Part shown: positions 44,795-54,859 of the stretch, piece by piece
Numbering within the stretch: position 1 is the stretch's first letter
Layout of the letters: each line of letters starts with the position of its first letter
Source of the DNA: Pseudoalteromonas sp. SMS1
Lineage (GTDB): Bacteria > Pseudomonadota > Gammaproteobacteria > Enterobacterales > Alteromonadaceae
Direction of reading: 5' to 3'
DNA: 64,000 bases
NCBI RefSeq assembly: GCF_021530565.1
Contig: NZ_JAKGBI010000001.1
Span: forward strand, 248,001 to 312,000
Position numbers and translations under genes: made by a program
The notes under the pieces: generated by a model
Seen by the model: the letters and a program-made list of their open reading frames with translations, nothing else
The model's database searches: none
What the model was told of the DNA's origin: nothing

Positions 44795-45907
44795 TTAAGC
44801 TTTGTTCATTGTATCAATTAAGAATGCAGATAGCTTAGCGCCTTCTCTGAGTGTTGTTTCAGAGCTTGACTGTCCCGCCAAAGAACTATCCGTAAATGGC
44901 GCGATTTCCATCATATCAGCACCGGTGATAGGAAACTCTTTTGACAAGGCCTTCAAAATTGTCATTGCTTCATCAGGTGTTAAACCGCCCGTCTCAGGTG
45001 TTCCTGTCGCTGAAGCAAACTCTTCATCTAACGCATCAATATCGAAACTTACATATAATTCGTCAACATTGTCGGCTTTAAGCTGTTCGATGACCTGCGC
45101 AACAATGACATCTGCACCTTGCTCACGAATCTCATGGGCCCAATGTTGTTTGACGCCAAATGTCTCTTCCCAATGCGATTTTGCTTTACCACTAGAGCGG
45201 ATACCAAACTGGATCAAGTGATGAGGCGCTGGTAAGAACTCCAGGATATGTGTGCACCATGAGCCAAAACAAAGGTCGATGCCTAGTCTTTCAACTAGTA
45301 AATCGGTATGTGCATCAAAATGAATTATTGCCGTGCGCTTACCTTGGTCTCTTTTGGCTTTTAAATAAGCTTTTGTTAATGGGTAACTAATAGAGTGATC
45401 GCCACCAATACCAAATACCCCCTTATCCGGGTAGTGTTTGTAAAAGCCGTCACATACGTCTTCAGTGATAGAAAGCGGTGCAACAAAATACTCGCTATTT
45501 TCATCCTGATAAAGGGCTTTTTGACAGTTAGAAATTGTCCCTTCATTTAAGTACTTGTCGTGCAATAAATGCGGAATTACTCGTACATCGCCTAAATCAA
45601 ATGCGGAGGTTTGCGGTTGCTGCTCTATTAACGTACTGCGTAAAAAGAGTGGACCCCAGTTCGCGCCACGCAGAATACCGCCGCCACAATCTGAGCTGAT
45701 CCCCAAAATCGCAGCTTTGTGTTCACTGTCCGCCAATGTTTTCAGAGAGTCTTTCCAAAGGTTTTCAACGCCTTCAGTTTGCCCATATAGTTTTTGTCTG
45801 AGTGCTTCTTTTCTTTCTTTCGCTGTGTTTACAGTGAATACACCATCGCCTGGCGGACACAAACAATTTTCTAGTTTTTCAAGGTATTGTGATTTGCTGT
45901 TGCTCAT
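44795..45907 (-). CDS. Arginase/agmatinase-family hydrolase
   Basis: The 370-residue protein belongs to the ureohydrolase family: GIGGDHSISYP, FDAHTDL, and SFDIDALDEEFASATGTPETGG carry the two-manganese ligands. It is longer than agmatinase (about 300) by an N-terminal extension of some 60 residues. It could act on arginine, agmatine or guanidino-acids; a plain substrate call is not justified. ATG 45907 has GAGGAG upstream. Monocistronic. Confidence 0.87.
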   Translation of the reverse strand: MSNSKSQYLEKLENCLCPPGDGVFTVNTAKERKEALRQKLYGQTEGVENLWKDSLKTLADSEHKAAILGISSDCGGGILRGANWGPLFLRSTLIEQQPQTSAFDLGDVRVIPHLLHDKYLNEGTISNCQKALYQDENSEYFVAPLSITEDVCDGFYKHYPDKGVFGIGGDHSISYPLTKAYLKAKRDQGKRTAIIHFDAHTDLLVERLGIDLCFGSWCTHILEFLPAPHHLIQFGIRSSGKAKSHWEETFGVKQHWAHEIREQGADVIVAQVIEQLKADNVDELYVSFDIDALDEEFASATGTPETGGLTPDEAMTILKALSKEFPITGADMMEIAPFTDSSLAGQSSSETTLREGAKLSAFLIDTMNKA

Positions 45908-46129
45908 AGCGTGCTCCTCAAAAATTTGCATAATCATGCTAAATTTACTCTATATCAAAAACGTACTACGCGATTGAATTCAGCTGACTTGAACTTGAGT
46001 TAAGGCGCAAAGGACTTCTAAAAACAAAAAGTAAAAGTATTAAAAATCAAAACCTTAATTTTATTACAAGATAACTTTAGAGAAAATTACAGTTGGAATA
46101 TGGCTGGTATATCACGACTGACTTATAAG

Positions 46130-46171
46130 TCAACCGCTGCGGCAATTTTCCTTGAAATGCTCAGCGGTTGA
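46130..46171. repeat. Inverted repeat downstream of the DUF2189 gene
   Basis: TCAACCGCTG (46130-46139) and CAGCGGTTGA (46162-46171) form a perfect 10-bp stem with a 22-base loop. It lies 22 bases after the stop of the DUF2189 gene. The T-run is lacking, so it is a poor terminator by itself. Confidence 0.5.
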
Positions 46172-46192
46172 TTATTCATTGAAGCTGTCTAC

Positions 46193-46972
46193 TTATTCGT
46201 ACCCTCTCGGTTTTTTTGTTTTTATAATAGCAATGTATCCATGCCAACTCGCGTATGCTAAAAGCGGCATTATCACGATGAAGCCAGCAGCACCCGTTAA
46301 AAACCCAATAAGCACCAGTGTTACAATCGTCAATCCCCACACAAACATTGCAGGCGCGTTGGTTTTAACCGCATGAACAGAAGACACTACCGCGGTCATA
46401 ATATCAACGCGTCTTTCCATCATAATTTGAGGAGTAAATGCGGATATTGCAAATACGCACAGCATCAAAACACCACCCACAATTGACCCCAATGCCAAAA
46501 AGGCCTGTAATTGCTCAAATGTTGGATTAGGAACATTCGGGTACAACGCATGGATCAGTGCAGCCAATCGCATCCATACAATCATAATCACCATCAGCAG
46601 TATGGCAAACCCCCATTCTCCTGCGGGATTTCTAAACATGGACTTTAAGCTATGCATTAACGTTGGTTTATGACCTTTTTCTAGTTCCCATGCCACATCA
46701 TACAATCCAGCGGCAAACGCTGGACCTATTAATGCGAACGCAACTGACGCAGGTAAAATAACGAGGTGGGTACCAGACTGGAATACCAGCCACATAATAA
46801 AAGCAGGAATTATGCTAAACACCAAGCCATAAATCAGGCTTAACATTGGCGCTCTAACAATATCTTTCAAAGCCAATGATAACCAATGGAATGGAGCTAG
46901 CGCACTTATTTGATTGCTCTCTAAACACCGAGCAAACTCTTGGTTTTTATCGATAGGTTGAGATGTTGGCAT
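46193..46972 (-). CDS. DUF2189 family membrane protein
   Basis: The 259-residue protein has about six hydrophobic helices and the DUF2189 pattern: SALAPFHWLSLALKDIVRAPMLSLIYGLVFSI, FALIGPAFAAGLYDVAWELEKG, and FAISAFTPQIMMERRVD. In other bacteria members are next to cytochrome or sulfur genes; here no such partner is visible. It is divergent from udp, 256 bases apart. Confidence 0.85.
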   Translation of the reverse strand: MPTSQPIDKNQEFARCLESNQISALAPFHWLSLALKDIVRAPMLSLIYGLVFSIIPAFIMWLVFQSGTHLVILPASVAFALIGPAFAAGLYDVAWELEKGHKPTLMHSLKSMFRNPAGEWGFAILLMVIMIVWMRLAALIHALYPNVPNPTFEQLQAFLALGSIVGGVLMLCVFAISAFTPQIMMERRVDIMTAVVSSVHAVKTNAPAMFVWGLTIVTLVLIGFLTGAAGFIVIMPLLAYASWHGYIAIIKTKKPRGYE

Positions 46973-47228
46973 AATGTTTCCTCTCTACATTGCTATATTA
47001 AGGTTTAGATGAGCACTGGCGAACATGCAAGCATTGCAATAATTGCGTGTTAAATTTGTTATAAAATATTCGTTACTGCCTATCATATAGCCCGACTTTT
47101 AGTTGCTCGTTCACCTCGGCTAAAATATAGGCGCTTCGTTACTTCCTATACTGATAGCGGACATCTGTCCTGTACTTAGAAGCGCGTAACTTTAACCATT
47201 ACGTTTTAGAACATAAAAAGGTTTTTTT

Positions 47229-47993
47229 ATGGAAAAGGTATTTCATTTGGGGTTAACCCAAGCAGATCTCAAAGGCGCAACGCTCGCAATTGTCCCAGGT
47301 GACCCTGAGCGTTCTAAACGCATTGCGCATCAACTAGAAGAACCAGTCTGCCTGGCACAAACTCGAGAATTCCACATTTACCTTGCCAACATCAAAGGCC
47401 ACCCTGTGGTCATTTGCTCAACTGGCATTGGGGGTCCTTCAACATCTATCGCAGTTGAAGAGCTTGCTCAGCTTGGCATCAAGACATTTTTAAGAATTGG
47501 AACAACTGGTGCAATCCAACCTCATATTGATGAAGGTGATATTTTAGTCAGTACTGCATCAGTGCGTCTGGACGGCGCAAGTCAGCATTTTGCACCGCTA
47601 TCATACCCAGCGGTTTCTGACTTCCATTCAACACAGGCCATGGTGCAGGCGTGTGAATTTGAAGGCGTGCCATACCACACTGGCATTACTGCTTCCAGTG
47701 ACACCTTCTACCCAGGTCAGGAGCGTTATGATACGTATTCAGGCTATGTTTCCAAGGCATTTCAAGGCTCTTGCGAAGAGTGGCAAAAGCTGAATGTCAT
47801 GAATTATGAAATGGAGTCAGCAACATTATTCACTATGTGCGCAGCACTTGGACTAAAGGCTGCTTGTGTCGCGGGTGTGCTTGTAAATAGAACAAGACAA
47901 GAGATCCCTGATGTAGATCACCAAATGGTAGAAAAACGCGCGGTATCTGTGGTGATTAAAGCTGCAGAAATAATCGTGACTAAAACAAAGTAG
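47229..47993 (+). CDS. udp: Uridine phosphorylase
   Basis: The 254-residue protein splits uridine and phosphate into uracil and ribose-1-phosphate. It starts [24 protein letters not shown] and has [49 protein letters not shown] and [13 protein letters not shown], all in family positions. It ends in a hairpin shared with cdd, which is convergent: nucleoside salvage on both sides. Length is normal. Confidence 0.97.
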   Translation: MEKVFHLGLTQADLKGATLAIVPGDPERSKRIAHQLEEPVCLAQTREFHIYLANIKGHPVVICSTGIGGPSTSIAVEELAQLGIKTFLRIGTTGAIQPHIDEGDILVSTASVRLDGASQHFAPLSYPAVSDFHSTQAMVQACEFEGVPYHTGITASSDTFYPGQERYDTYSGYVSKAFQGSCEEWQKLNVMNYEMESATLFTMCAALGLKAACVAGVLVNRTRQEIPDVDHQMVEKRAVSVVIKAAEIIVTKTK

Positions 47994-48008
47994 GCATTGC
48001 CTACTTTG
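47986..48008. terminator. Bidirectional hairpin spanning udp and cdd stop codons
   Basis: CAAAGTAGGC (47986-47995) pairs with GCCTACTTTG (47999-48008), loop ATT. Each arm contains one of the two TAG stop codons. The T-run is short on both strands. Confidence 0.7.
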
Positions 48009-48864
48009 ATTCGAAAACATGGTGCACCAAGGAAGACTCACCATTTAAATTTGATAAGACAGCCTCTGCGACCGCTTTTTGATTTTCAACCCCTTTAGTT
48101 TCAACCAAGGTAATTCGCTCCACCTCTACTTCAGAGAGAGCTTCACCCGCCAAAGCTAATTGACTTAATGCACTGCTCATTGGACTCAAACTCGGGCTAT
48201 AAGCTGCGTTCTCGGCGTATCGACCATAAAACACTCTACCATCGGTGAGCACCAACTCTGCTGCGCTCATATTGTGACTATAGGGTACATAGGCCAATTT
48301 AACTTGCTCTTTTAATTCTCGTGAGATTGGCAAATCAATGTCAATATCCCCTTTAATCTGAGACATTAATGCCTCTTGATTACCTAAATCCTGCGGGCCA
48401 AAATCACAAGGTAATAACTCTTCAAGTGAATACCTGCCAGTAGGCAGTATGATGTCGAGTGTGCCAGCGGTGCTTAGCTCATTCATAAACTGTCGGCAGA
48501 ATCCGCAAGGTGCAGCGTTTATTGCAATCGACGTAATTTCTTTCGCGCCATTAATCCACGCGTTTGCAATGGCGGCCTGCTCAGCATGCACAACTAACGA
48601 TAAGGCTTGGCGTTTAAACTCTAGATTAGCGCCTAAGTACATATTTCCCGTTTGTTTATCGAAAATGACCGCACCGACATAAAAAGAAGAAATCGGCGCT
48701 TGCGCAAATTTGGCCGCGATGGGCAACAATGCTTGTTGTAGGGACTCGATATCACAATCTAGCTGGGACATGAGTTTATTGACTAAATCCGCACTCACTA
48801 CACCGTGTGTCTGTTTGCAGGACTCTATGATAAATAATTCAGTTTTGTTGTCTATTAATGCCAT
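48001..48864 (-). CDS. cdd: Cytidine deaminase
   Basis: The 287-residue protein deaminates cytidine to uridine, which udp then cleaves. It has the zinc site HAEQAAIANAW and APCGFCRQFMNE, the VGAVIFDKQTGNMYLGANLE N-part and the second, non-catalytic domain typical of the long (E. coli-like) class. It is convergent with udp, seven bases apart. The ATG at 48864 is in the right place. Confidence 0.96.
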   Translation of the reverse strand: MALIDNKTELFIIESCKQTHGVVSADLVNKLMSQLDCDIESLQQALLPIAAKFAQAPISSFYVGAVIFDKQTGNMYLGANLEFKRQALSLVVHAEQAAIANAWINGAKEITSIAINAAPCGFCRQFMNELSTAGTLDIILPTGRYSLEELLPCDFGPQDLGNQEALMSQIKGDIDIDLPISRELKEQVKLAYVPYSHNMSAAELVLTDGRVFYGRYAENAAYSPSLSPMSSALSQLALAGEALSEVEVERITLVETKGVENQKAVAEAVLSNLNGESSLVHHVFESK

Positions 48865-48907
48865 AACTTTTTTATTATAGAATATGGCATGCCAGTTTAC
48901 GCACCTT

Positions 48908-49276
48908 TTAAGCGTTACTCAACCATTCCTTTGCAGATTTAAAACATTCAAAATTTTCAGCGTGAATACCAAAGCGTTTTACTTTTTGTAAAAACAAATC
49001 GTGCATATACCCCTCAAAGCCGACAACACGAGCGATCTGCATATTGGACACATAGTGCGCGACTTTTGGCATGACATTAACAATGTCAATGGCGGCAAAT
49101 CGATGCTCTAGTTCAGACACATCTACCAAAACTTTATTACTGCCATGAGATTGCGCATATTTTTGTACTGCTTTGTAAGCATTTAAAACATCTTCAACGC
49201 CAGCGCGTCCTCTCACCGTCATCATAATTAATGAAGTAGATTTATCGTATGTGATGCTGGTCGATAACAATGACAT
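48908..49276 (-). CDS. STAS/SpoIIAA-like small protein
   Basis: The 122-residue protein has a beta-alpha pattern typical of SpoIIAA-like (STAS) domains: ITYDKSTSLIMMTVRGRAGVEDVLNAYKAV, NKVLVDVSELEHRF, RVVGFEGYMHDLFLQKV. There is no clear phosphorylatable Ser/Thr pattern of anti-anti-sigma factors. It may bind a small hydrophobic ligand as some SpoIIAA-like proteins do. Function unknown. Confidence 0.7.
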   Translation of the reverse strand: MSLLSTSITYDKSTSLIMMTVRGRAGVEDVLNAYKAVQKYAQSHGSNKVLVDVSELEHRFAAIDIVNVMPKVAHYVSNMQIARVVGFEGYMHDLFLQKVKRFGIHAENFECFKSAKEWLSNA

Positions 49277-49384
49277 TTCTCGCTCTATATGTGGTTAAGT
49301 TTACAAAATTTCTTTCGTGGCCGTGAATTTTAATTTATAGAGGCTGGCTGTCAACAAATTACGATTTAAAAACTAGTAAAAAAT

Positions 49385-49416
49385 AAAAAACCAACCCTTA
49401 TGGATTGGTTTTTTAT
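49385..49416 (-). terminator. Terminator of ppc
   Basis: AAAACCAACCC pairs with GGATTGGTTTT (one C-A mismatch) around TTAT; both sides have long A/T runs, and on the minus strand the stem is followed by TTTTTTAT. It lies about 50 bases after the ppc stop. Confidence 0.8.
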
Positions 49417-49466
49417 TTCTAGTTGTTATTTAAAAGTATATTTTTAAAACTTTTAGGAAAATAGGG

Positions 49467-52100
49467 TTAGCCCGTATTGCGTAACCCTGCTGCAATACCC
49501 ATCATTGTAATCATCAAAGCACTGTCTAATTGATGGTTTTGCGATTCTCTCGTGCGCTTTAATAGCTCCACTTGTAACAAGTTTAGCGGGTCTGTATACG
49601 GGTTTCTGAGTTTAATTGATTCTTTAACCCAAGGCTGCGCTGAAAGCAAACTGCCTTTAGGCGCAAGCCTCTGCACACCTGCCATGGTTTCTTTAAGTTC
49701 AATGCGCAACGTTTCGCCGATTGGACGCAGTTCATTTGGTACCAGCCGTTCGTCATAATATTCAGTCAACCACAGGTCTGCTTTGCAAAACACCATCTCT
49801 AGCATTTCTAAACGTGTTCTAAAGAATGGCCACAAATCACTCATCTCTTCAATTAATGCTTCCCCCCCTAAATCTAGTACCGCTTTAATGCCCTCATTGG
49901 CTCCAAGCCAGGCTGGTAACATCAACCTATTTTGGCTCCAAGCAAAAATCCATGGTATCGCACGCAAACTTTCAATGCCCCCTTTAGGGTTTCGCTTAGC
50001 AGGCCTAGAGCCCAATGGTAGCTTGGCAAGTTCTATCTCTGGTGTTGCACTGCGAAAGTAAGCAACAAAATCGGGGGTGTTACGTACATATTTACGATAT
50101 TGTTCACATGAAGCTTTGCTGAGTAGTTGCATCGCCTCGCGCCATTGTGATTTGGGTGTTGGCGGTGGAAACAAATTATTTTCGACAATGGCACTTGCGT
50201 ACAGCGATAAACTTTGGATGGCAACCGTGGACAAACCGAATTTAAAGCGAATCATCTCGCCTTGCTCGGTCACTCTCAGTCCATGCTTTAATGATCCGGG
50301 TGGCTGAGACCGGAGCGCTTGCATCGCAGGGGCACCACCCCGGCCGATGGTACCACCTCGACCATGGAACAGCTTCATCTTAATACCATGTTGCTCACCA
50401 AGCGTAATCAGTGATTCCATCGCGCAATACTGTGCCCAACCCGCGGCCATCATTCCAGCATCTTTCGCAGAGTCAGAGTACCCTATCATGATGTATTGTT
50501 GGTGTGCGAGGTGGCCTTTATACCAGCTGGACCCTAACAACGCTTTCATCACTTCTGGCGCCCGATTCAAATCATCGAGCGTCTCGAAGAGTGGCGCAAC
50601 AGGTAAGTTAAATCTAACACCGCTTTCTTTGAGAAGCAGTTGTACTGCCAGCACATCAGACGCATTACGTGCCATTGAGATAACGTATATCCCCAGTGCA
50701 GCTCGGTCTTGCGCAGCAATGGTTTCAAAAGTATTGATAACTTCTTGCGCAGCCTCACTTGGCTGCCAGTGCTTTGGAATGATTGGTCTTCTAGAGCTTA
50801 ATTCGGAGAGTAAAAAAGCTTGTTTGTCAGCTTCAGACCACTGCGCATAGTCGCCAATACCCAAATATCTTGTCAGCTCAGAAAGTACCTCGGTATGCCG
50901 GGCTGAGTCTTGTCTAATATCAAGCTTACAAAGGTGTACACCAAAACAATCTAGGCGTCGTAACACATCCAGTAGTAGCCCTTTTGCAATAACTTCCATG
51001 CCCTGTTCATTTAACGAATTAAAGCAAACAAGTAACGGTGCTCTAAGCTGATCGGTAAAACGGATTTTGTCGTTACTGGAGCTGGGTAATCCTTTTATTT
51101 TATCTTCTAAATGATTGATCGTTTCTCGCAAATCCGCTTTAAGTGATTTCAATAATTGACGATAGGGTTCCGTGTTATCATTTGTCATAGCGCGCAATGA
51201 TTCACTCGCTTCTCGCATTGAAAGTTCTGCACTTAACTTATCTAAATCCCTGTAATACAAGTCCAACGCCATCCACCGGCCATGATCGAGTACACTCTGT
51301 GTCACTTCTGCCGTTACATTAGGGTTACCATCTCTGTCTCCCCCCATCCATGATGCCAATTTTACGGGAGCGTAATTTAGTGGTAAATCGACTTGTAAAT
51401 TCGCTTTAACCAGTTTGCTCAACTTATCCACAAACTGAGGAATTGCATGCCATAAGCTATTCTCCACTACCGCAAAGCCCCACTTAGCTTCCTCTAGTGG
51501 TGTGGGCCGTTTATCTCGAATTTCATTTGTATGCCACGCTTGGCAAATTAACTGAGCGATGCGAGATAAAATGGCTTCTTTTTCGATAGTATCGAATTCG
51601 TTATTTTCTAGCTGCTTCAGACAGTCACTCAATTCAACGTGTTTGCTTATAATTGTTCGGCGTGTTACCTCTGTGGGGTGCGCCGTTAAAACAAGTTCAA
51701 TTTGTAATGCCTGAACAGCGTCCAGCGCATCCCCCAAGGAACACTCGCCTTTTTCAATGCGCATTTTTAAAGTGTTTAACGTATTTTCAATTGTGACGAA
51801 GGGGCCTTCTGGCGCACCAGATTTAGAAACTGTGTGATACTGATCGGCAACATTTGCAAGATTAAGAAAGTGGTTAAACGCTCTACAAACCGGCAGCAGC
51901 TCCTCATTGCTCAGTGCTTTTAAGGTATCAATCAATGTTTGACGAGCTTGGTGGTCGCCGCTGCGAGACGCTTTTGCAAGGTGCCTAATTTGCTCCACCT
52001 TTTCCAGTATTTTTTCGCCTTGAGCATGCTCGATAGTGGCACCTAAGCACTCCCCGAGCAAACTAACATTACGGCGTAAATTTGTATATTGCTGATCCAT
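49467..52100 (-). CDS. ppc: Phosphoenolpyruvate carboxylase
   Basis: The 877-residue protein makes oxaloacetate from PEP and bicarbonate. It shows the catalytic [11 protein letters not shown] (His), [32 protein letters not shown] and the conserved C-terminal [14 protein letters not shown] 52100 has AAGGA seven bases upstream; the preceding in-frame ATG (52106) would overlap that site. Normal length, no oddities. Monocistronic with a good terminator. Confidence 0.98.
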   Translation of the reverse strand: MDQQYTNLRRNVSLLGECLGATIEHAQGEKILEKVEQIRHLAKASRSGDHQARQTLIDTLKALSNEELLPVCRAFNHFLNLANVADQYHTVSKSGAPEGPFVTIENTLNTLKMRIEKGECSLGDALDAVQALQIELVLTAHPTEVTRRTIISKHVELSDCLKQLENNEFDTIEKEAILSRIAQLICQAWHTNEIRDKRPTPLEEAKWGFAVVENSLWHAIPQFVDKLSKLVKANLQVDLPLNYAPVKLASWMGGDRDGNPNVTAEVTQSVLDHGRWMALDLYYRDLDKLSAELSMREASESLRAMTNDNTEPYRQLLKSLKADLRETINHLEDKIKGLPSSSNDKIRFTDQLRAPLLVCFNSLNEQGMEVIAKGLLLDVLRRLDCFGVHLCKLDIRQDSARHTEVLSELTRYLGIGDYAQWSEADKQAFLLSELSSRRPIIPKHWQPSEAAQEVINTFETIAAQDRAALGIYVISMARNASDVLAVQLLLKESGVRFNLPVAPLFETLDDLNRAPEVMKALLGSSWYKGHLAHQQYIMIGYSDSAKDAGMMAAGWAQYCAMESLITLGEQHGIKMKLFHGRGGTIGRGGAPAMQALRSQPPGSLKHGLRVTEQGEMIRFKFGLSTVAIQSLSLYASAIVENNLFPPPTPKSQWREAMQLLSKASCEQYRKYVRNTPDFVAYFRSATPEIELAKLPLGSRPAKRNPKGGIESLRAIPWIFAWSQNRLMLPAWLGANEGIKAVLDLGGEALIEEMSDLWPFFRTRLEMLEMVFCKADLWLTEYYDERLVPNELRPIGETLRIELKETMAGVQRLAPKGSLLSAQPWVKESIKLRNPYTDPLNLLQVELLKRTRESQNHQLDSALMITMMGIAAGLRNTG

Positions 52101-52274
52101 AAACATTCCTTGAATACTAATTAATCAATCCAATATACTGCCAAACAGGCATAAATGAAAAGACCATTTCATGACAGGCAAGGCGGCAAATAATGAGCCA
52201 TGAACGCCATTTTTTAGACTGATCCAAGTGCCAATTTCATCCGTAAAGATAAAAAATTACAAGCTTTGATAACG

Positions 52275-52994
52275 ATGAATCAAGAAACGGCAGTTGTGAT
52301 AGGCGCCAGTGGCGCGATAGGAAAGGCACTCGTCAACGAGAAGCTTAAACACCGTGCACACGTGATAGCAGTCAGCAGGTCCCCTATCAGCATAAAACAT
52401 CCGTACATGACTATGTACGAAACAGACTATTCGCAAAAAAGTATCTTGTCGGTTGCAGACAAGATAACCAGGGTTAATCCAAAAATTCAGTCCATAACCG
52501 TATGCAATGGCGCGCTTCACACGCAAGATAACATGCCTGAAAAAAGAATCGAGTCGTTCGACAGTGACTACTTTAATACTTTGCTGCACGTCAACACGGC
52601 AGTGCCATTTAATTGGCTGCAAGCATTTATGCCTCACTTGTTGTCGACAGAGTTACCATGTGTGTTTACTGCGCTGAGCGCACGTATTGGGAGCATAAAT
52701 GACAACCGACTTGGCGGCTGGTATAGCTATCGCGCATCAAAGGCTGCGCTGAACATGCTTTTTAAGACCGCAGCGATAGAGTTAAAACGCAGAAAATGCA
52801 ACGCCAAATTGATGCTATTTCACCCCGGTACAACGGATTCTGAGCTTTCAAAGCCATTTCAAAATAATGTGCCACCAGACAAACTCTTCTCCCCTGCTTT
52901 CGTTGCCGAACTGCTCAATAAATTTGAGCATAGCAGAGAATTTGATGGCGAAGTTGATTTTATTGATTGGCAAGGTGAAACCATAAACTGGTGA
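52275..52994 (+). CDS. Short-chain dehydrogenase/reductase (SDR)
   Basis: The 239-residue protein has the Rossmann motif VIGASGAIGKAL (TGxxxGxG variant), the NG motif in CNGALH, the Ser in ALSARIG and YSYRASK (YxxxK). It resembles the sniffer/CsgA-like group. Start ATG 52275 has only a weak site; TTG 52266 is possible. It precedes the flavin reductase gene by four bases, so the pair is probably coexpressed. Substrate unknown. Confidence 0.88.
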   Translation: MNQETAVVIGASGAIGKALVNEKLKHRAHVIAVSRSPISIKHPYMTMYETDYSQKSILSVADKITRVNPKIQSITVCNGALHTQDNMPEKRIESFDSDYFNTLLHVNTAVPFNWLQAFMPHLLSTELPCVFTALSARIGSINDNRLGGWYSYRASKAALNMLFKTAAIELKRRKCNAKLMLFHPGTTDSELSKPFQNNVPPDKLFSPAFVAELLNKFEHSREFDGEVDFIDWQGETINW

Positions 52995-52998
52995 TGAG

Positions 52999-53631
52999 AT
53001 GATTTTAAACAACAAAGACTTATTACAATTCCAAGAACGATACAGAGCCCATTTTGTGAATTCGTTGTCTGGATACAAAAGCGCAAACTTAATCGGCACC
53101 CGCAGCCTTCAAGGTGATGAAAATCTATCAATTGTAAGCTCAGTCTTTCACTTGGGGGCTAATCCCCCTTTGATGGGCGTGATTTTTAGGCCTCATAGCG
53201 TTAGAAGAGACACGTTAGAAAACATTATAGAAACTGAGTCATACACAATTAATCACGTAAACTCACTAATTTGGAAAGAAGCGCATCAAACCTCAGCACG
53301 ATATAAAGAGCATCAGTCTGAATTTGAAGAAACAGGCTTGAAACCTTATTATCATGACGAGTTTGATGCACCTTTCGTCGCTCAAAGCCAACTTAAAATC
53401 GGGCTAAAGCTCCGAGAGTACAAAACAATTGAACTGAACAAAACCGTGATGGTTATTGGCGAGATTGTACATGTTGAAGTACCTAATGGTGCAGTAAACG
53501 AAGACGGCTACATTAACATTGAGCAACTTGATACGGTCGCAGTGTCCGGGCTGGATTGTTATCACACAACTCAGAAACTCGCTAGGTTAGACTACGCAAA
53601 GCCTGATAGGCAAGTCTCAGTGAAACGCTAA
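52999..53631 (+). CDS. Flavin-reductase-like (FMN-binding split barrel) protein
   Basis: The 210-residue protein has the split-barrel flavin-binding pattern: SGYKSANLIGTRS, SIVSSVFHLGANPPLMGVIFRPHSVRRDTLENI, and ITH-like SYTINHV. Family members reduce flavin or use FMN in oxidoreductases. The gene follows the SDR by four bases. It ends before a hairpin. Confidence 0.82.
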   Translation: MILNNKDLLQFQERYRAHFVNSLSGYKSANLIGTRSLQGDENLSIVSSVFHLGANPPLMGVIFRPHSVRRDTLENIIETESYTINHVNSLIWKEAHQTSARYKEHQSEFEETGLKPYYHDEFDAPFVAQSQLKIGLKLREYKTIELNKTVMVIGEIVHVEVPNGAVNEDGYINIEQLDTVAVSGLDCYHTTQKLARLDYAKPDRQVSVKR

Positions 53632-53638
53632 ACTGACG

Positions 53639-53659
53639 AGGCTTAGCGCAGCTAAGCCT
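53639..53659 (+). terminator. Hairpin after the flavin-reductase gene
   Basis: AGGCTTAGC (53639-53647) pairs perfectly with GCTAAGCCT (53651-53659), loop GCA. T-run is poor. A second inverted repeat, TTATTATG/CATAATAA (53669-53692), follows and may be part of the terminator or an operator. Confidence 0.6.
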
Positions 53660-53796
53660 ACTACTCTCTTATTATGAAATTGCACATAATAACCTTATCC
53701 ACGCTCATTTAAATTGATAAACAACAAGAATATGTGGGCTTTTCTCATTCAAACTTTCAATTTTACGCGTATTTACCCCATTGAGCTTCATTGAAA

Positions 53797-53812
53797 TCGA
53801 TGGTAGCATCGA
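53797..53812. repeat. Small inverted repeat before the metal-efflux cluster
   Basis: TCGATG and CATCGA around GTAG, 26 bases before the first gene. It might be a regulator site, but no family match is claimed. Confidence 0.3.
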
Positions 53813-53837
53813 GAAAATTTATTAAAACGTTCGCCAA

Positions 53838-54188
53838 ATGCGTAAATTTTCTATCATAATTGTAATGCTATGTATTCTGAGTACTCAGGTATTCGGAAGT
53901 ATTGCTTATGATGGACAACATCAATCGCAAGGTGACACGCATGGCCTACTACATGAAATTGGTCAGCCCCACAGTCATGATCACAATGATGAAGTAAACT
54001 TCACACTTTCTTTCACACAAGAAGCGGTTGAACACATTAATCAAGACCTTGAATGCTGTATAACCGCCATCGTTGAAGCTTCTCCCCTAAGAGAGCCTGC
54101 AATTAAACCAACCGGGCCCGTTATTTCGCTTTCCGCCGATTGGTCTCCGCCTTTTTTAAAACATAATACGCCCCCACCTCGGGCTTAA
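53838..54188 (+). CDS. Small exported His-containing protein of the metal-efflux cluster
   Basis: The 116-residue protein has a signal peptide (to about residue 23) and an acidic, His-rich segment (HGLLHEIGQPHSHDHNDE) that could bind Zn or Cu, then a proline-rich end. Two adjacent cysteines (LECCITA) follow. It is the first gene of the efflux cluster. The start has no clear ribosome-binding site. Such small metal-associated proteins often precede RND efflux genes in alteromonads. Confidence 0.6.
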   Translation: MRKFSIIIVMLCILSTQVFGSIAYDGQHQSQGDTHGLLHEIGQPHSHDHNDEVNFTLSFTQEAVEHINQDLECCITAIVEASPLREPAIKPTGPVISLSADWSPPFLKHNTPPPRA

Positions 54189-54259
54189 TTCAAACGAACT
54201 TTTTTCGCAGTCAATGCACCGGTGTGCATGGCGAGTGTTGTTGTTTTTTTGGAATATTT

Positions 54260-54859
54260 ATGTATTTTAATTTAGTTTTGCTGCGTACCATGCAGCGTGC
54301 ACTAAGCAGTATGTTGCTTATCGTGCTTATATTTTTGTTTAATTCATTTAGCGCTTACGCTTCTCCAGGTGCCCATGGGCCAAATGGAGAACACTTGAAT
54401 ACTCAACCTAAAGTTGATGTATCAAGCATTCCCACATTTGAAAGTGCTACAGAATCCTTTGAACTGGTTGGTTTACTCTATGACCATCAATTGGTTATTT
54501 ACCTTCACGATTTTAAATCAAATGTCCCTGTCACTAATGCATCTATTGAATTAGAAGTAGAGAACCTATCGGCGAGCATGGTGTACTCCATGCAAAGAAG
54601 CGCCTACATACTAAACGATGAAGCAGTGCTATCAACACTGATCCGCGCTGGTACACATGAAATTGTACTGACCGTTTTGGCCGATAATCGCGGGGACCTG
54701 TTAACGGCCAGCCTTGAGACTGTCGTAAAACCTCGCAGTGATGCAACCCAGCGTTCGCCCCACCACCATGAATTTCCATGGCTGATTGCCGCAATGTGCC
54801 TTTTAGTTTTTGTCGCAGGATATATGTTTGGCCGCCAATCAAAGGAGTCAAAATCATGA
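54260..54859 (+). CDS. Exported protein with [10 protein letters not shown] motif and C-terminal anchor
   Basis: The 199-residue protein has a signal peptide, then [12 protein letters not shown], a beta-rich middle domain (about 50-160) and one C-terminal membrane helix (FPWLIAAMCLLVFVAGYMFG). The motif also opens the mature part of the next protein, so both may bind the same metal through His. The stop overlaps the next start by four bases (ATGA). Unknown family. Confidence 0.65.
   Translation: MYFNLVLLRTMQRALSSMLLIVLIFLFNSFSAYASPGAHGPNGEHLNTQPKVDVSSIPTFESATESFELVGLLYDHQLVIYLHDFKSNVPVTNASIELEVENLSASMVYSMQRSAYILNDEAVLSTLIRAGTHEIVLTVLADNRGDLLTASLETVVKPRSDATQRSPHHHEFPWLIAAMCLLVFVAGYMFGRQSKESKS

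Noticed and set aside
49385..49416. Possible attenuator of the STAS-like gene
   Set aside because: Its position after ppc and its T-run fit a plain terminator.
50347..50850. 167-residue frame opposite ppc
   Set aside because: Overlaps conserved catalytic ppc sequence on the other strand; composition is that of a shadow frame.
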